Of a DNA stretch of 64,000 nt, positions 18,628-29,316 are shown piece by piece. Numbering within the stretch: the stretch's first letter is position 1; the number at the start of each line of letters is the position of its first letter. The stretch spans positions 1 to 64,000 of the forward strand of contig JAGSYU010000002.1 in assembly GCA_018262575.1 (NCBI GenBank), read 5' to 3'. The DNA is from Pseudomonadota bacterium (GTDB lineage Bacteria; Pseudomonadota; Alphaproteobacteria; Rhizobiales; Pleomorphomonadaceae). The notes below the pieces were generated by a model that was not told the DNA's origin, ran no database searches, and saw only the letters and a program-made list of their open reading frames with translations. Position numbers and translations under genes: made by a program.

Positions 18628-20292
18628 ATGGCAACCGCTTTTTCCTCCCTGCTCTCCGATCCCGCGCTCATCGCTGCGGCCGGCCGCTCCAAGGCCTGGC
18701 CCTTCGAGGAAGCCAAGAAGATCGTGGCGCGGATCGAAAAACGGAAAGACGCTTCGAAGCCGGTGATCTTCGAGACCGGCTACGGCCCGTCCGGCCTGCC
18801 CCACATCGGCACCTTCGGCGAAGTGGCGCGCACCACCATGGTGCGTCACGCCTTCCGCGTGCTGACCGGCGACAGCGTGCCGACGCGCCTTCTGTGCTTT
18901 TCCGACGACATGGACGGCATGCGCAAGGTGCCGGACAACGTGCCCAACCCGGAGCTGCTGCGCGCCAATCTCGGCAAGGCACTGACCAACGTGCCGAACC
19001 CGTTCGATAACGGCCATCCGAGCTTCGGCGATAACAACAACGCCAAGCTCCGCCAGTTTCTCGACACCTTCGGCTTCGACTACGAGTTCATGTCGGCCAC
19101 CGAGGAGTACAAGAAGGGCACCTTCGACGACATGCTGCTGCGCATGCTCGCCAAGTACGACGCGGTGATGGAGATCATGCTGCCGGTGCTCCGCGAGGAG
19201 CGCCGCAAGACCTACTCGCCCTTCCTGCCGGTGCATCCGAAGACGGACGTCGTCATGCAGGTGCCGGTCGAGGAGCGCAATGTCGAAAAGGGCACGATCG
19301 TCTGGACCGACCCGGCTACCGGGGAGCGCTTCGAGACACCGGTGACCGGTGGCCACGCCAAATGCCAGTGGAAGCCGGACTGGGCACTGCGCTGGGCGGC
19401 ACTCGGCGTCGATTACGAGATGAGCGGCAAGGACCACATCGACAACGTCAAGACGTCGTCGAAGATTTGCAAGGTGCTCGGCGGCACGCCGCCGGACGGC
19501 TTCAACTACGAGCTGTTCCTCGACGAAAACGGCGAGAAGATCTCCAAGTCGAAGGGCAACGGCCTGACCATCGACGCGTGGCTGACCTATGCTTCGCCGG
19601 ACAGCCTGGCGCTCTACATGTTCCAGAAGCCGAAGACGGCCAAGCGCCTGTTCTTCGATGTGATCCCGCGCGCCGTCGACGAGTATTTCGCCTACCTCGA
19701 GAAATACCCGGCGATGGACGCCGACCAGCAACTGACCAATCCGGTCTGGCACATCCACTCCGGTGATGTGCCGGCGACGCCGGTGCCGGTCAGTTTCACG
19801 ATGCTGCTCAACCTCGTCTCGGCCAGCCATGCCCACGACAAGGGCGCGCTCTGGTCTTATATCGGCCGGCACACGCCGGGCGTGACACCGGCGACGCATC
19901 CCAAACTCGACGAGCTCTGCGGCTACGCGCTGGCCTACTATCAGGACCGGGTGAAACCCTTCGTCACCTTCCGCGCACCGGACGACGAGGAGCGGCAGGC
20001 GCTCGCCAAGCTGCGCGACGCGCTCGCGGCACTGCCCGAGGCCACGCCGGGAGAGACTATCCAGGATACCGTGCTGGCGGTCGGACGGTCGTTCCCGCGC
20101 TTCCAGGACGCGGCGAAGAAGAGCCCGGACGGCGGGCCGGGCGTCAGCCTCGAGTGGTTTGCGACGCTCTATCAGGTGCTTCTCGGCCAGGAGAAAGGCC
20201 CGCGCTTCGGCTCCTTCGTCGAGCTTTACGGCTTGAAAGAAACCGTGGCGATGATCGATGCAGCTCTCGCCGGCACGCTCGGCCAAGGCTGA
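18628..20292 (+). CDS. lysS: class I lysyl-tRNA synthetase
   Basis: [25 protein letters not shown] (HIGH-type) and [16 protein letters not shown] (KMSKS-type). Confidence 0.93.
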   Translation: MATAFSSLLSDPALIAAAGRSKAWPFEEAKKIVARIEKRKDASKPVIFETGYGPSGLPHIGTFGEVARTTMVRHAFRVLTGDSVPTRLLCFSDDMDGMRKVPDNVPNPELLRANLGKALTNVPNPFDNGHPSFGDNNNAKLRQFLDTFGFDYEFMSATEEYKKGTFDDMLLRMLAKYDAVMEIMLPVLREERRKTYSPFLPVHPKTDVVMQVPVEERNVEKGTIVWTDPATGERFETPVTGGHAKCQWKPDWALRWAALGVDYEMSGKDHIDNVKTSSKICKVLGGTPPDGFNYELFLDENGEKISKSKGNGLTIDAWLTYASPDSLALYMFQKPKTAKRLFFDVIPRAVDEYFAYLEKYPAMDADQQLTNPVWHIHSGDVPATPVPVSFTMLLNLVSASHAHDKGALWSYIGRHTPGVTPATHPKLDELCGYALAYYQDRVKPFVTFRAPDDEERQALAKLRDALAALPEATPGETIQDTVLAVGRSFPRFQDAAKKSPDGGPGVSLEWFATLYQVLLGQEKGPRFGSFVELYGLKETVAMIDAALAGTLGQG

Positions 20293-20315
20293 CATCCGGG
20301 AACTGCAAAATCGAG

Positions 20316-20341
20316 GGCCGGCGTGCGCGCCGGCCTTTTTT
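20316..20341 (+). terminator. Rho-independent terminator after lysS
   Basis: GGCCGGCG-tgcg-CGCCGGCC then tttttt. Confidence 0.85.
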
Positions 20342-21062
20342 AGTCTCCAGCGGGATCTGGCGGCGGCAAGCCACCGTCGCCATACCTCCCCAGCCTCTCC
20401 TCCCTGGCCTTGGCGGCGTAGGGGGAGAGCAGCGGGTCGGCCGGATCGACCGGATCGGCCCAGCCCCGGCTCACCATGAACAGCGACAGGTTGCGGTTGC
20501 CAACCCAGCAGTCGGCGCGGCTTTCGCCCTCGTCTCCGTCCGCCGCGATGCCGACGCAGCCAATCGATCGCGGTCCGATCAGCCGGGCAAGATCGGCGCG
20601 GGCGCGAGCACCACAGTTCCAGCGGCCAGCCGTACCCTCGCAGGTGTCGGAGAAGGCGGTGCCGACGATGGCCGCGAGGTGGACAACCAGCGGCTCACGG
20701 TCGCGGGTCACCCGGAAGCGGGCCGCGTCGAGCACGGTGACGCGCGAGAACAGCGCCTCGAAGCTGGCGGGCGGCGGCGCCAACGGCAACTCCGGCTTCG
20801 TCGACTCCGGGACTTTGTCGGCCGCCGTCACCTGACCTGCGGCCGCAAGCGGCGGCGGGGCATCGGCGGTGAGCAGCTGTTTCAGCACGGGCGGTGATGG
20901 CAGACGGCCAAATTCGAGCATGGTCGGGCGGACGGCGACGAGGTCCTCGCGCTTTGCGTCATCCCATAGCCAGAGCAAGGCGGCGGCGGTCAGCACCGGG
21001 CCAGCGATCAGCGGCGCCATCCAGCGCATGAGAAAGCCGTACCGCCGTTGCTGTCGAGCCAT
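20340..21062 (-). CDS. membrane-anchored thermonuclease (SNase-like) family protein
   Basis: TM MRWMAPLIAGPVLTAAALLWLW; VTVLDAARFRV..., CGARARADLARLI, CWVGNRNLSLFMVSRGWADP. Confidence 0.6.
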   Translation of the reverse strand: MARQQRRYGFLMRWMAPLIAGPVLTAAALLWLWDDAKREDLVAVRPTMLEFGRLPSPPVLKQLLTADAPPPLAAAGQVTAADKVPESTKPELPLAPPPASFEALFSRVTVLDAARFRVTRDREPLVVHLAAIVGTAFSDTCEGTAGRWNCGARARADLARLIGPRSIGCVGIAADGDEGESRADCWVGNRNLSLFMVSRGWADPVDPADPLLSPYAAKAREERLGRYGDGGLPPPDPAGD

Positions 21063-21171
21063 TGCCTGCGAAATTCCCTTGCGAGAGTGCACACCCCGGA
21101 AAATGCTGGATTCCCAATGGAGGGGCAAGCCGTCCACCAACGGCGGTTGTGCAGCGTTGGGGGTAACCCTA

Positions 21172-21208
21172 AAGTGCTTCCGGTGAAAACGGGATCCCCG
21201 GAAGCACT
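21172..21208. repeat. imperfectly spaced inverted repeat upstream of GH8 gene, resembling a small Rhizobiales intergenic repeat
   Basis: AGTGCTTCCGG...CCGGAAGCACT perfect 11-bp arms flanking tgaaaacgggatcc. Confidence 0.55.
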
Positions 21209-21235
21209 CCAATCAAATCGAAAGGGGGATGGAAG

Positions 21236-22438
21236 ATGCTTAGGGCGTTGGCAGTTCTGATGTTTCTTCTCCCCGCAGTTTCCCAGGCGCTCCCGTTATA
21301 CCCATCGATGCCGCAGACCGAACGTCGCGCCGCTCTCGACTCGTTCTGGACCGACTGGAAACGGCTTTACCTGCGTGAAGGCTGTGGCGGCGCTTATGTC
21401 GACACGTCCGGTGACGCCAAGCCGACGTGGGGAGGAAGCGTCGCGGACACGCTGACCGTATCCGAGGCCCATGGCTACGGCATGTTGGCTCTCGTCCAGA
21501 TGGCGGACCGTGATCCGGACGCGCATCGGCTCTTCGATCTGATGCAGGCTTTTTTCATCGCGCATCCGGCAGGTTCCGGTCCGGGGCTCATGGCGTGGAA
21601 TCAGACCCGCGATTGCCGCGATGCGCCCGATGGCGGTGACCGCTCGGCGTCAGACGGTGATCTCGACGTCGCGCTGGCACTCCTAAAGGCCGACCAACGC
21701 TGGGGTGGATACGAGAAGACGGCCGCCGCTGCCAGGGCGGCAATCATCGCCCGCGAAGTCACCCCTGACGGCATGGTGATGCTCGGCGATTGGGCGCGGG
21801 ATGGCGACGACAGCACCTACGCCAACACCTCACGGTCCTCGGACTTCATGCCGGCCAGCTTCGCATCTTTCGCCGCCACCAAGGATAGGGATGCCGCGCG
21901 CTGGAGCCAGCTTCGCGACCGCGGCTATCTGCTGTGGGGCGAGCTGTCCCGGCATTACGCCGGGAGAACCGGCCTTGTTCCCGATTTTCTGACCGGGCTA
22001 CCGGACAAGCCGCACCCCGTTTCCGCCGACTTCCTGGAAGGCCGCTTTGACGGGGTTTTTTCCTGGAACGCATTGCGATTTCCATGGCGGCTGTCGCTGG
22101 ATTTCGTATTGACCGGCGAGCCGCGCGCCGCCGCCCATCTGTCGGTCCTCAATCGCTGGATCAGGGCATCAACCGGCGGCGATCCGATGCGAATTATGAC
22201 AACCTATCGTCTTGACGGACGGGTTCCGCCGGATCAGGAGACCGGCTCAGCGGCCTTTCTCGCCATGTTCGCGGCCGGCGCCATGGCAGGAAGTGACACC
22301 CCCGCGGCGGATCAAGCGTGGCTGGACGCACTGTGGGCCGCATTGCTTGCAAAGCCGTCTGCCGAAGAAGACTATTACGGCAATACGCTGAAGCTGCTGG
22401 CCATGATCTCGCTCTGCGGAGAGACCCCCGGCCATTGA
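21236..22438 (+). CDS. glycosyl hydrolase family 8 (endoglucanase-like), secreted
   Basis: WKRLYLREGCGGAYVDT, TVSEAHGYGMLALVQMA, ASDGDLDVALALLKAD; signal peptide. Confidence 0.85.
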   Translation: MLRALAVLMFLLPAVSQALPLYPSMPQTERRAALDSFWTDWKRLYLREGCGGAYVDTSGDAKPTWGGSVADTLTVSEAHGYGMLALVQMADRDPDAHRLFDLMQAFFIAHPAGSGPGLMAWNQTRDCRDAPDGGDRSASDGDLDVALALLKADQRWGGYEKTAAAARAAIIAREVTPDGMVMLGDWARDGDDSTYANTSRSSDFMPASFASFAATKDRDAARWSQLRDRGYLLWGELSRHYAGRTGLVPDFLTGLPDKPHPVSADFLEGRFDGVFSWNALRFPWRLSLDFVLTGEPRAAAHLSVLNRWIRASTGGDPMRIMTTYRLDGRVPPDQETGSAAFLAMFAAGAMAGSDTPAADQAWLDALWAALLAKPSAEEDYYGNTLKLLAMISLCGETPGH

Positions 22439-22684
22439 AGTTGATGGATCCCATCAACTCCCCGATTCGTGGAGCGGCTTCGCCACGTGCGGCCGTTCGT
22501 GGTCACATATCGTCAAATTGCTCTTGCAAGGTGCCGGCGCATGCCTTTACTCCGGCGTGTGTTCGTAGCGCGTCGGCTTGGTCCAGGCTCCCCCTGAACG
22601 GAAGCTGGTGAGTTGCCTGTCACGCCAAGCGAAATATGAATGCCGGCTGAACCTATGGGAAGGCCAGCCTTTCGGAGTTCCGCC

Positions 22685-23038
22685 ATGGATCGTCTCGTCT
22701 ACAAGATCGCGCCGCGCCCACTGTGGGAAGCCGCCGAGGCCACCGGCGTGTTTGCTGGCGCTTCGGTCGATTTCGAGGACGGTTTCATTCACCTGTCGTC
22801 GGCGGCGCAGGTGCAGGAGACGGCGCGCCTCTATTTTGCCGATCAGCACGACCTCTTGCTGATCGGCGTCGACACCGCCGCCCTTGGCGATGCCCTGAAG
22901 TGGGAATCCTCGCGCGGCGGCGATCTGTTCCCGCACCTTTACGCACCCCTGGAATTTTCGGCGGTGGACTTCGTCGTCCCGCTGCCGCTCGGGCCGGACG
23001 GCGTTCACCAGTTCCCCGACCTGGAGACCGGTCGATGA
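22685..23038 (+). CDS. DUF952 family protein
   Basis: VYKIAPRPLWEAAEATGVFAGASVDFEDGFIHLSSAAQVQETARLYFA. Confidence 0.85.
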   Translation: MDRLVYKIAPRPLWEAAEATGVFAGASVDFEDGFIHLSSAAQVQETARLYFADQHDLLLIGVDTAALGDALKWESSRGGDLFPHLYAPLEFSAVDFVVPLPLGPDGVHQFPDLETGR

Positions 23039-24135
23039 CCCTTTCCGAACTGGTCGGCTCGCTCAGCGCCGCCATGCTCAGGCGGTTCGATCCGGAGGTG
23101 GCCCATACGCTCGCCGTCGCCGCCATGCGGCTCAGCCTCGCCCCCGGCCTGCCGAAAGTGGTGGACGATCGCCTCGTCGTCAGCTTGTTCGACATGCGTC
23201 TCGACCACCCAATCGGGCTTGCCGCCGGCTTTGACAAAGACGCCGAGATCGCCGACGCGCTGCTAAAGCAGGGCTTTTCCCACGTGGAAGTCGGCACGGT
23301 GACGCCGAAGCCGCAGCCGGGCAATCCCAAGCCGCGCATCTTCCGCCTGCCCGAGACAGGAGCGGTGATCAACCGCTGCGGCTTCAACGGCAAAGGCCAC
23401 GCCTATGCTCTGAAGCGGCTGGAGCGGCGTGGTGGACGGCCGGGCGTCATCGGCGTCAACGTCGGCGCCAACAAGGACAGCGCCGACCGCGCCGCCGATT
23501 ACGTGGCGGGCATCCGGGCCTTCTCAGGGGTAGCCTCCTACTTTACCGTCAACATCTCCTCACCCAACACGCCCGGCCTGCGCGACCTGCAGGCGAGCGC
23601 CGCCTTGTCCGACCTCGTCGCCCGCGTCATCGAGGCGCGCGACGAAGCGATGGCCGGCGTCGGCCGCCGGACGCCGGTGCTGGTCAAGATTGCTCCCGAC
23701 CTCGACGAGGCGGCGCTCGACGACATCGCCGCCGTCGTGGCGGCGCGTGGCGTCGACGGCCTCGTGGTGTCCAACACCACGCTGTCGCGCAGCGGTGTGT
23801 TCGGACCGACGGCGGCGGAGCCGGGCGGCCTCTCCGGGCGGCCGCTGTTCGAGCGTTCCACCATCGTGCTGGCCAAGATGCGCGAGCGGGTCGGTCGCAC
23901 GCTGCCGATCATCGGCGTCGGCGGCGTGATGACCGGCGAGGACGCCTATCTGAAGATCGCTGCCGGCGCCAATCTGCTGCAGGTCTACACGGCCTTCATC
24001 TATGGCGGCGGCAATGCCGTCAACGCCATCACCCACGATCTCCTCGCCCGCATCGAGCGGAGCGGCATCGGCTCGGCGCGGGCGCTGACCGGCTCGGACA
24101 GCCGGGCCTGGGCGAGCCGGCCGATCCCTGCTTGA
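23035..24135 (+). CDS. pyrD: dihydroorotate dehydrogenase (quinone)
   Basis: GLAAGFDKDAE, PRIFRLPETGAVINRCGFN, NISSPNTPGLRDLQ, GVGGVMTGEDA; ATGA overlap with DUF952 gene. Confidence 0.93.
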   Translation: MTLSELVGSLSAAMLRRFDPEVAHTLAVAAMRLSLAPGLPKVVDDRLVVSLFDMRLDHPIGLAAGFDKDAEIADALLKQGFSHVEVGTVTPKPQPGNPKPRIFRLPETGAVINRCGFNGKGHAYALKRLERRGGRPGVIGVNVGANKDSADRAADYVAGIRAFSGVASYFTVNISSPNTPGLRDLQASAALSDLVARVIEARDEAMAGVGRRTPVLVKIAPDLDEAALDDIAAVVAARGVDGLVVSNTTLSRSGVFGPTAAEPGGLSGRPLFERSTIVLAKMRERVGRTLPIIGVGGVMTGEDAYLKIAAGANLLQVYTAFIYGGGNAVNAITHDLLARIERSGIGSARALTGSDSRAWASRPIPA

Positions 24136-24138
24136 AGA

Positions 24139-24930
24139 TCAGATGGTATTGAGCACGCCGCCATCGACGCGCAACGCCGCGCCGGTGGTGGCAGACGCTT
24201 GCTGCGAGCAGGCGTAAACGACCATGTTCGCCACCTCCTCGACGCTGGCTGCCCGCTGGATGATCGACGACGAGCGGTGGGTCATCACGAAATTGGCGGC
24301 GACTTCTTCCACCGGCTTGCCCGTACGCTTGACCTCGCCCGCCAGCATGTCGGCGAACCCCTCGGACAGCGTCGGGCCGGGCAGTACCGAATTGACGGTG
24401 ACACCGGTGCCGGCCATCCGCTTGGCAAGGCCTCGGGCGATCGACACCATCGCCGTCTTGGAGACGCCGTAGTGGATCATGTCCTCAGGGATGTTGAGCG
24501 CCGATTCCGAGGACATGAACACCACACGTCCCCAGCCCCGTTTCGCCATGCCCGGAAGCCAGGCACGCGACAGGCGAACGCCCGACATCACGTTGACTTC
24601 GAAATAGCGGCTCCATTCGTCGTCGGGCGTTTCGAAGAAGTCGCGCGGGCCGAAGATGCCGAGATTGTTGACGAGGACGTCACAGTCGGGATGGGCAGCG
24701 ACGATCGCCGCGCAGCCCTCGGCCGTGCCGAGATCGCCGGCATGGCCGATGAAGTGGCCGCCGGGCACATCGATTTTGGCAGCGACGATCGCCCGGTCCA
24801 CCGCTTCCTGGGTGCGACCGTTGAGGACGACGGTCGCACCGCAATCGGCGAGACCCTTGGCAATGGCGAGACCGATGCCCGCCGTCGAGCCGGTGACGAT
24901 AGCGCGTTTGCCGGAAAGGTCGATCCGCAT
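24139..24930 (-). CDS. SDR family oxidoreductase
   Basis: AIVTGSTAGIGLAIAKGLA, NNLG, S..Y-K (SSESALNIPEDMIHYGVSK); 18 nt from lsrE-like gene. Confidence 0.88.
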   Translation of the reverse strand: MRIDLSGKRAIVTGSTAGIGLAIAKGLADCGATVVLNGRTQEAVDRAIVAAKIDVPGGHFIGHAGDLGTAEGCAAIVAAHPDCDVLVNNLGIFGPRDFFETPDDEWSRYFEVNVMSGVRLSRAWLPGMAKRGWGRVVFMSSESALNIPEDMIHYGVSKTAMVSIARGLAKRMAGTGVTVNSVLPGPTLSEGFADMLAGEVKRTGKPVEEVAANFVMTHRSSSIIQRAASVEEVANMVVYACSQQASATTGAALRVDGGVLNTI

Positions 24931-24948
24931 GGCTGTCTCCTTCGGAAG

Positions 24949-25686
24949 TTACCGGCTGGCCGCCCGGCGCAGCCCTTCGAGATTGTCGGCAATGCTGGCG
25001 CCTGCCTTGAAGACAGCGCTGCCGCTGACGATGATATCCGGCCGGAAGCCGGAAGCAACGCCAATGGTCGCCTCGGTGATGCCACCGTCGATGGCGATCA
25101 GCGGGTCCGCGCCAGCTTCGCTGGCAAGCCGCCTCAGCCGCTCGACCTTGCGACCGAGCGCCGCGTCGGGCGCGCCGCCGCTCCAGCCGGGATCGACGGC
25201 GAGCAACGTCACCATGTCGATCTCGTGGAGGACTGGTGCCAGACCATCGACCGGTGTCGCCGGATTGAGCGCCACGGCGCGCAGCACGCGCCGACCCGGC
25301 CGACCGGCCACGTCGGCATCCAGCATGACGAGCGCCCGGTGGAGATGCGACAGGCCCTCGGGATGGACATGGACGATGTCGGCGCCGGCTTTCAGCACGG
25401 CCGGGATAACGCTGAGCGGGTCGGCCACCATCAGGTGAACGTCCTTCAGCATGGTCGTCTTCGTCGCCGCAATCAGCGGCGGACCGGCGGTGAAGGCGGG
25501 GCAGAACACGCCGTCCATCACATCGAAATGCAAAAGCACCGTGCCGGCGGCCTCGAGATCGGCGACGGCGGTGCCGTAGGCCATGGCGTCGGCGGCCAGA
25601 AGGCCGACGCTGAGGGACGGCGCAGCGCGGCGGAGGCAAGCCTTCAGCGCGTCACGCGTTGCAAGATCATCCAGCGAAGGGAACAT
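24949..25686 (-). CDS. lsrE: ribulose-phosphate 3-epimerase-like protein (LsrE-like by context)
   Basis: Rpe motifs LLHFDVMDGVFCPAFTAGPPLI, HPEG, DPGWSGG, AIDGGIT; inside lsr operon. Confidence 0.7.
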   Translation of the reverse strand: MFPSLDDLATRDALKACLRRAAPSLSVGLLAADAMAYGTAVADLEAAGTVLLHFDVMDGVFCPAFTAGPPLIAATKTTMLKDVHLMVADPLSVIPAVLKAGADIVHVHPEGLSHLHRALVMLDADVAGRPGRRVLRAVALNPATPVDGLAPVLHEIDMVTLLAVDPGWSGGAPDAALGRKVERLRRLASEAGADPLIAIDGGITEATIGVASGFRPDIIVSGSAVFKAGASIADNLEGLRRAASR

Positions 25687-25696
25687 GGCGGCCTCT

Positions 25697-25993
25697 TCAG
25701 TCGCGCGGCAGGACGCCGACGAACACCTTATGACTGCGCGGGCCGGTCATGATGTCCTCAAGCTCCGCCTTCACCTTGAGATAGTGCGGCGTCGTCTTGT
25801 GAAACTTCACCGCCGCCTCGTCGACGAAGGCCTCGTAGATGGTGAAGCGGGTGGGCTCATTGGGGTCCTGCAAGACGTCGAAGCGGCGACAGCCGGGCTC
25901 GGCAATGGTGCCCTGGCGATTGGCGGCGAAAACGCGCAGGAAATCATCGGTGCGGTCGGGCTTGACGTTGATCTCGACGAGCGTGACGTGCAT
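25697..25993 (-). CDS. lsrG: antibiotic biosynthesis monooxygenase-fold protein, LsrG-like
   Basis: [71 protein letters not shown]; operon context. Confidence 0.85.
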   Translation of the reverse strand: MHVTLVEINVKPDRTDDFLRVFAANRQGTIAEPGCRRFDVLQDPNEPTRFTIYEAFVDEAAVKFHKTTPHYLKVKAELEDIMTGPRSHKVFVGVLPRD

Positions 25994-26022
25994 GGCCGGG
26001 TCTCCAGATTGGATGGCGGAAG

Positions 26023-26059
26023 AAAAAGAGTGGCCGGCCGCCGGTGGATGGCGGCCGGC
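26023..26059 (-). terminator. stem-loop plus U-tract between lsrB and lsrG (possible attenuator)
   Basis: Minus strand GCCGGCCGCC-atccacc-GGCGGCCGGC then cactcTTTTT. Confidence 0.65.
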
Positions 26060-26160
26060 TCTCCTGAATCCCGACCGGCCTATTGGGGGGCGGCCGACGG
26101 GAGGAGCGGACGGCAGACGGGAGGGACCGCCGTTCCGCGGAGGGGATCGATCAAGCCCGA

Positions 26161-27186
26161 TCAGAAGTCGAAGTTGTCGATGTTGTCCTTGGTGAACACC
26201 TGACGCTCCGGCAGCAGGATGATGCCATTGTCCTCGGCTTCGTAGGTGTAGCCCTGGACGCTGTTCGGGCTGACCTCGACGGTGCCGATGTCGGCGATAT
26301 CGAGCTTGTCACCGACCTTCATGGCGCCGTTCTTGATGAGGTGATCGGCGACGTAGATGGAGATGGCACCCTGCTTGGTGACATCCCACAGGCCGAAGGC
26401 CTTGACGGTGTCGCGCTTGACGTAGGGGCGCATGACGTTCGGCGTCGAGAAGCCGACGATGGTCACCTTGCCGGCGCTGCCGACGTTCTCGGCGGCCTGG
26501 GCGGCAGCCGGAAGCGCGTTGGCGTCGGGAGCGATGATGATGTCGACGTCCTTGTAGGCCTTCAGGATGCTCTCGCCTGTTTGCAGCGACTTCTGGGCAT
26601 CGTTGTAGCCATACTGGGTGGTGACGACCTCCCAGCCCGGCTTGTCCTTGGCGATGATCGCCTTGGCCTGCTCGACCCACTGGTTCTGATCGGTGACCGT
26701 CGGGCTCGAATAGAAGAAGGCGACCTTGGCCTTGTCGGCCGGATGCTGCTCAGAAGCCATGTCGACCAGGAGCTTGCCGAGCTGAGCCGGCGTACCCTGG
26801 TTGATGTAGTAGCTGCGGCACTCGGGGTTAACGTCGCTGTCCCAGGTCAGAACCTTGACGCCGCGGGCCATGGCACGCTTCAGCGCCGGGCAGAGACCGT
26901 CGGGCGACACGGCGGAGACGACGATGGCGTTATAGCCCTGGTTGGCGAAGGTGTTGATATACTGCACCTGGCCGGACACCGACGGCTCGGTCGGGCCGTC
27001 ATAGGTCACTTCAATGCCGAGCTTCTTGCCGGCCTCGACGGCGCCCTTGCCGCCGGAGGTGAAGAAGCCGACGCCGACCAGCTTCGGAATGAAGGCGATG
27101 CGGGTGCTGTCGGCGGCGACCGACGGACCGGCGACAGTCGCGGCAGCAGCCACGGCGAGCGCGAGGGAAACGGTACCAAACTTCAT
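26161..27186 (-). CDS. lsrB: AI-2 ABC transporter substrate-binding protein LsrB
   Basis: [77 protein letters not shown]. Confidence 0.9.
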   Translation of the reverse strand: MKFGTVSLALAVAAAATVAGPSVAADSTRIAFIPKLVGVGFFTSGGKGAVEAGKKLGIEVTYDGPTEPSVSGQVQYINTFANQGYNAIVVSAVSPDGLCPALKRAMARGVKVLTWDSDVNPECRSYYINQGTPAQLGKLLVDMASEQHPADKAKVAFFYSSPTVTDQNQWVEQAKAIIAKDKPGWEVVTTQYGYNDAQKSLQTGESILKAYKDVDIIIAPDANALPAAAQAAENVGSAGKVTIVGFSTPNVMRPYVKRDTVKAFGLWDVTKQGAISIYVADHLIKNGAMKVGDKLDIADIGTVEVSPNSVQGYTYEAEDNGIILLPERQVFTKDNIDNFDF

Positions 27187-27262
27187 TTTTGCTCTCCTTC
27201 CAGACGTGGCCCGGGGGCTAAATGCCCCGCTTTCCGGGCCCTCCTCCTCAAACGTCAGACCG

Positions 27263-28264
27263 TCATTCGGCCGCAACGTTTCTCAGCACGCGCCGATGCT
27301 GGAACCAGACGCGTCCCATTTCCGAGAGGCTGCGCAAGGCAACCACGATGACCAGCAGACCGCCCGACAGGGCGCTTGAGACGTGGCTCGACACGCCAAC
27401 AAGCTGAAGGCCAGTCTGCAGATAGCCGACCAGGAGCGCGGCGAGCGCCGTCCCCAGGATGGTGCCCGAGCCGCCGTAGATCGAGGTGCCGCCAAGCACC
27501 ACGGCGGTGATCGCCGGCATCAGCGCCGTGGTGCCGAAATCGGACCGGGCCGAGCCGAAATACGAGGCGAGGATCAGGCCGGACAGCGCCGCCATCAGCC
27601 CGGTCAGGGCGTAGGCGACCACCAGCGTGCGGAGCACCGGCGTGCCGGCATAGGCGGCGGCGCGCGGGTTCTGACCGATCAGGTAGACATAGCGGCCGAA
27701 GCGGGTGCGGTGCAGAAGCGCCATGAACCCCACGGTCAACACCAGGAACAGGGCGAACGGCAGGGGCAGACCGACAACCTCGAGGTTGGCGAGGTTGACG
27801 AAGGCCGGGTCGAAGTTGCTGATGCCCTCATAACCCGTCGCGCCGGCCAGACCCGACAGCACCAGGGCGCCGCCGCCGAACAGGAAGCCGGTGCCAAGCG
27901 TAATGACCAGCGGGTTGACCTTGGACAGATGGATGGCGATGGCGTTGAAGACGCCAGCCAGCGTGCCGACGGCGAGCGCCGCGATGGCCGCCAGCCAGAT
28001 GTTGACCTCGCCGACCCAGAGGATGCCGAGGGTGATCGCCGACAGGCCCATCACCGAGCCAAGCGACAGATCGATGCCACCGGTGATGATGACCAGCGTC
28101 AGCGCCAGCGCCGTGATGCCGACATGGATGAAGTCAGAGGTTGCGTAGAGCAACATCGATGGCTGCAGGAACACCGGATTGATGGCGCCGAACAGCAGGA
28201 TTTCAGCGATCAGCAGCAGCGCCAGCACGCTTTCCCAGCGCTTGAGAGCGGGATGGAGCTTCAT
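27263..28264 (-). CDS. lsrD: AI-2 ABC transporter permease LsrD-like
   Basis: RbsC-like permease [25 protein letters not shown]; lsr operon position. Confidence 0.85.
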   Translation of the reverse strand: MKLHPALKRWESVLALLLIAEILLFGAINPVFLQPSMLLYATSDFIHVGITALALTLVIITGGIDLSLGSVMGLSAITLGILWVGEVNIWLAAIAALAVGTLAGVFNAIAIHLSKVNPLVITLGTGFLFGGGALVLSGLAGATGYEGISNFDPAFVNLANLEVVGLPLPFALFLVLTVGFMALLHRTRFGRYVYLIGQNPRAAAYAGTPVLRTLVVAYALTGLMAALSGLILASYFGSARSDFGTTALMPAITAVVLGGTSIYGGSGTILGTALAALLVGYLQTGLQLVGVSSHVSSALSGGLLVIVVALRSLSEMGRVWFQHRRVLRNVAAE

Positions 28265-29316
28265 TTGCGCGCCTCCGAGGGCTTGAGCGTCGTCTTGAGG
28301 GACCGGGCAACGTCGGCATGCTGCCCCGCCGCCTGCGGGTCGATGAACTTGCGGTATTTCTGGTAGCGAAGGTGACGATCGACCGCTTCGCGGATCTTGC
28401 CGTCGGTGATCAGCACCACCAGCAGGATGGCGCCGGCGATGATGTCGTTCCAGTAGGCCTCGAGGCGCAGCAGCACCAGGATGCTGTCGATCGACGTCAT
28501 GAAGTAGGCACCGAGCGCCGCACCAATCACCGTGCCGGTACCGCCCAGCAGGCTGACGCCGCCGAGCACGCTCGAGGCGATGGCCCGCATCTCCATGCCG
28601 GTGCCGGCGGTGTTCGGAATGAAGCCGATCTGCGAGGCGAAGATGACGCCAGCCAGCGCGGCCAACAGACCGTTGAGACCATAGGCGACGATCTGCACTT
28701 CGTTGACGCGGATGCCGATCAGCCGGGCACCTTCGCGGTTGTCGCCGACGGCAAACATCGAACGGCCAAAGGCAGTGTAGCGCAGGCCGAGATGGGCACC
28801 GATCAACAAAACCAGCACTAGCCAGGCGACCGGCGACAAGCCAAGCGAGCCGGCCTTGGTCAGTGCCTTGAAGCCTTCCGGCAGGCCTTCGATCCAACTG
28901 CCGCCGGACAACAGATGCACGAAGCCGCGGTAGAGGCCGAGCGTACCGAGCGTGGCGACAATCGCCGACACGTTCAGCAGCGACACCAGCGCGCCGTTGA
29001 ACAGGCCGCAGAGGAGGCCGACGAGTAGTGCCACGCCAACGGAGGCGGGAATGCCCCAGCCGGCGTTCATCAGCAGGCCGGCGACCACGGCCGCAAGACC
29101 CATGATCGAACCGACGGAGACGTCGAGGCCGTGCGTCGCCATCACCATGGTGGCGCCAATGGCCAGTACGAACAGGATGAGGCTGTTGCCGTAGACAAGC
29201 AGCACGGTGTCAAGCGACAGGTAGCTGCGGTCGACAAGGCCGAGGATCGCAAACAGGAAGACGATGATCAGCGCGACCGAGGCTTCACGGTGGCGCTGCA
29301 GGAAGCGGATGATCAT
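28261..29316 (-). CDS. lsrC: AI-2 ABC transporter permease LsrC-like
   Basis: LAIGATMVMATHGLDVSVGSIMGLAAV; overlaps lsrD by 4 nt. Confidence 0.85.
   Translation of the reverse strand: MIIRFLQRHREASVALIIVFLFAILGLVDRSYLSLDTVLLVYGNSLILFVLAIGATMVMATHGLDVSVGSIMGLAAVVAGLLMNAGWGIPASVGVALLVGLLCGLFNGALVSLLNVSAIVATLGTLGLYRGFVHLLSGGSWIEGLPEGFKALTKAGSLGLSPVAWLVLVLLIGAHLGLRYTAFGRSMFAVGDNREGARLIGIRVNEVQIVAYGLNGLLAALAGVIFASQIGFIPNTAGTGMEMRAIASSVLGGVSLLGGTGTVIGAALGAYFMTSIDSILVLLRLEAYWNDIIAGAILLVVLITDGKIREAVDRHLRYQKYRKFIDPQAAGQHADVARSLKTTLKPSEARK

Noticed and set aside
18385-20295. 636-aa minus-strand ORF
   Set aside because: Antisense of class I lysS; His/Arg/Val-rich shadow
24199-25752. 517-aa plus-strand ORF
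   Set aside because: Antisense of the SDR and lsrE-like genes
26094-26150. Repeated gacgggagg motif (two copies)
   Set aside because: Only two short copies in GC-rich intergenic DNA; no CRISPR-like periodicity
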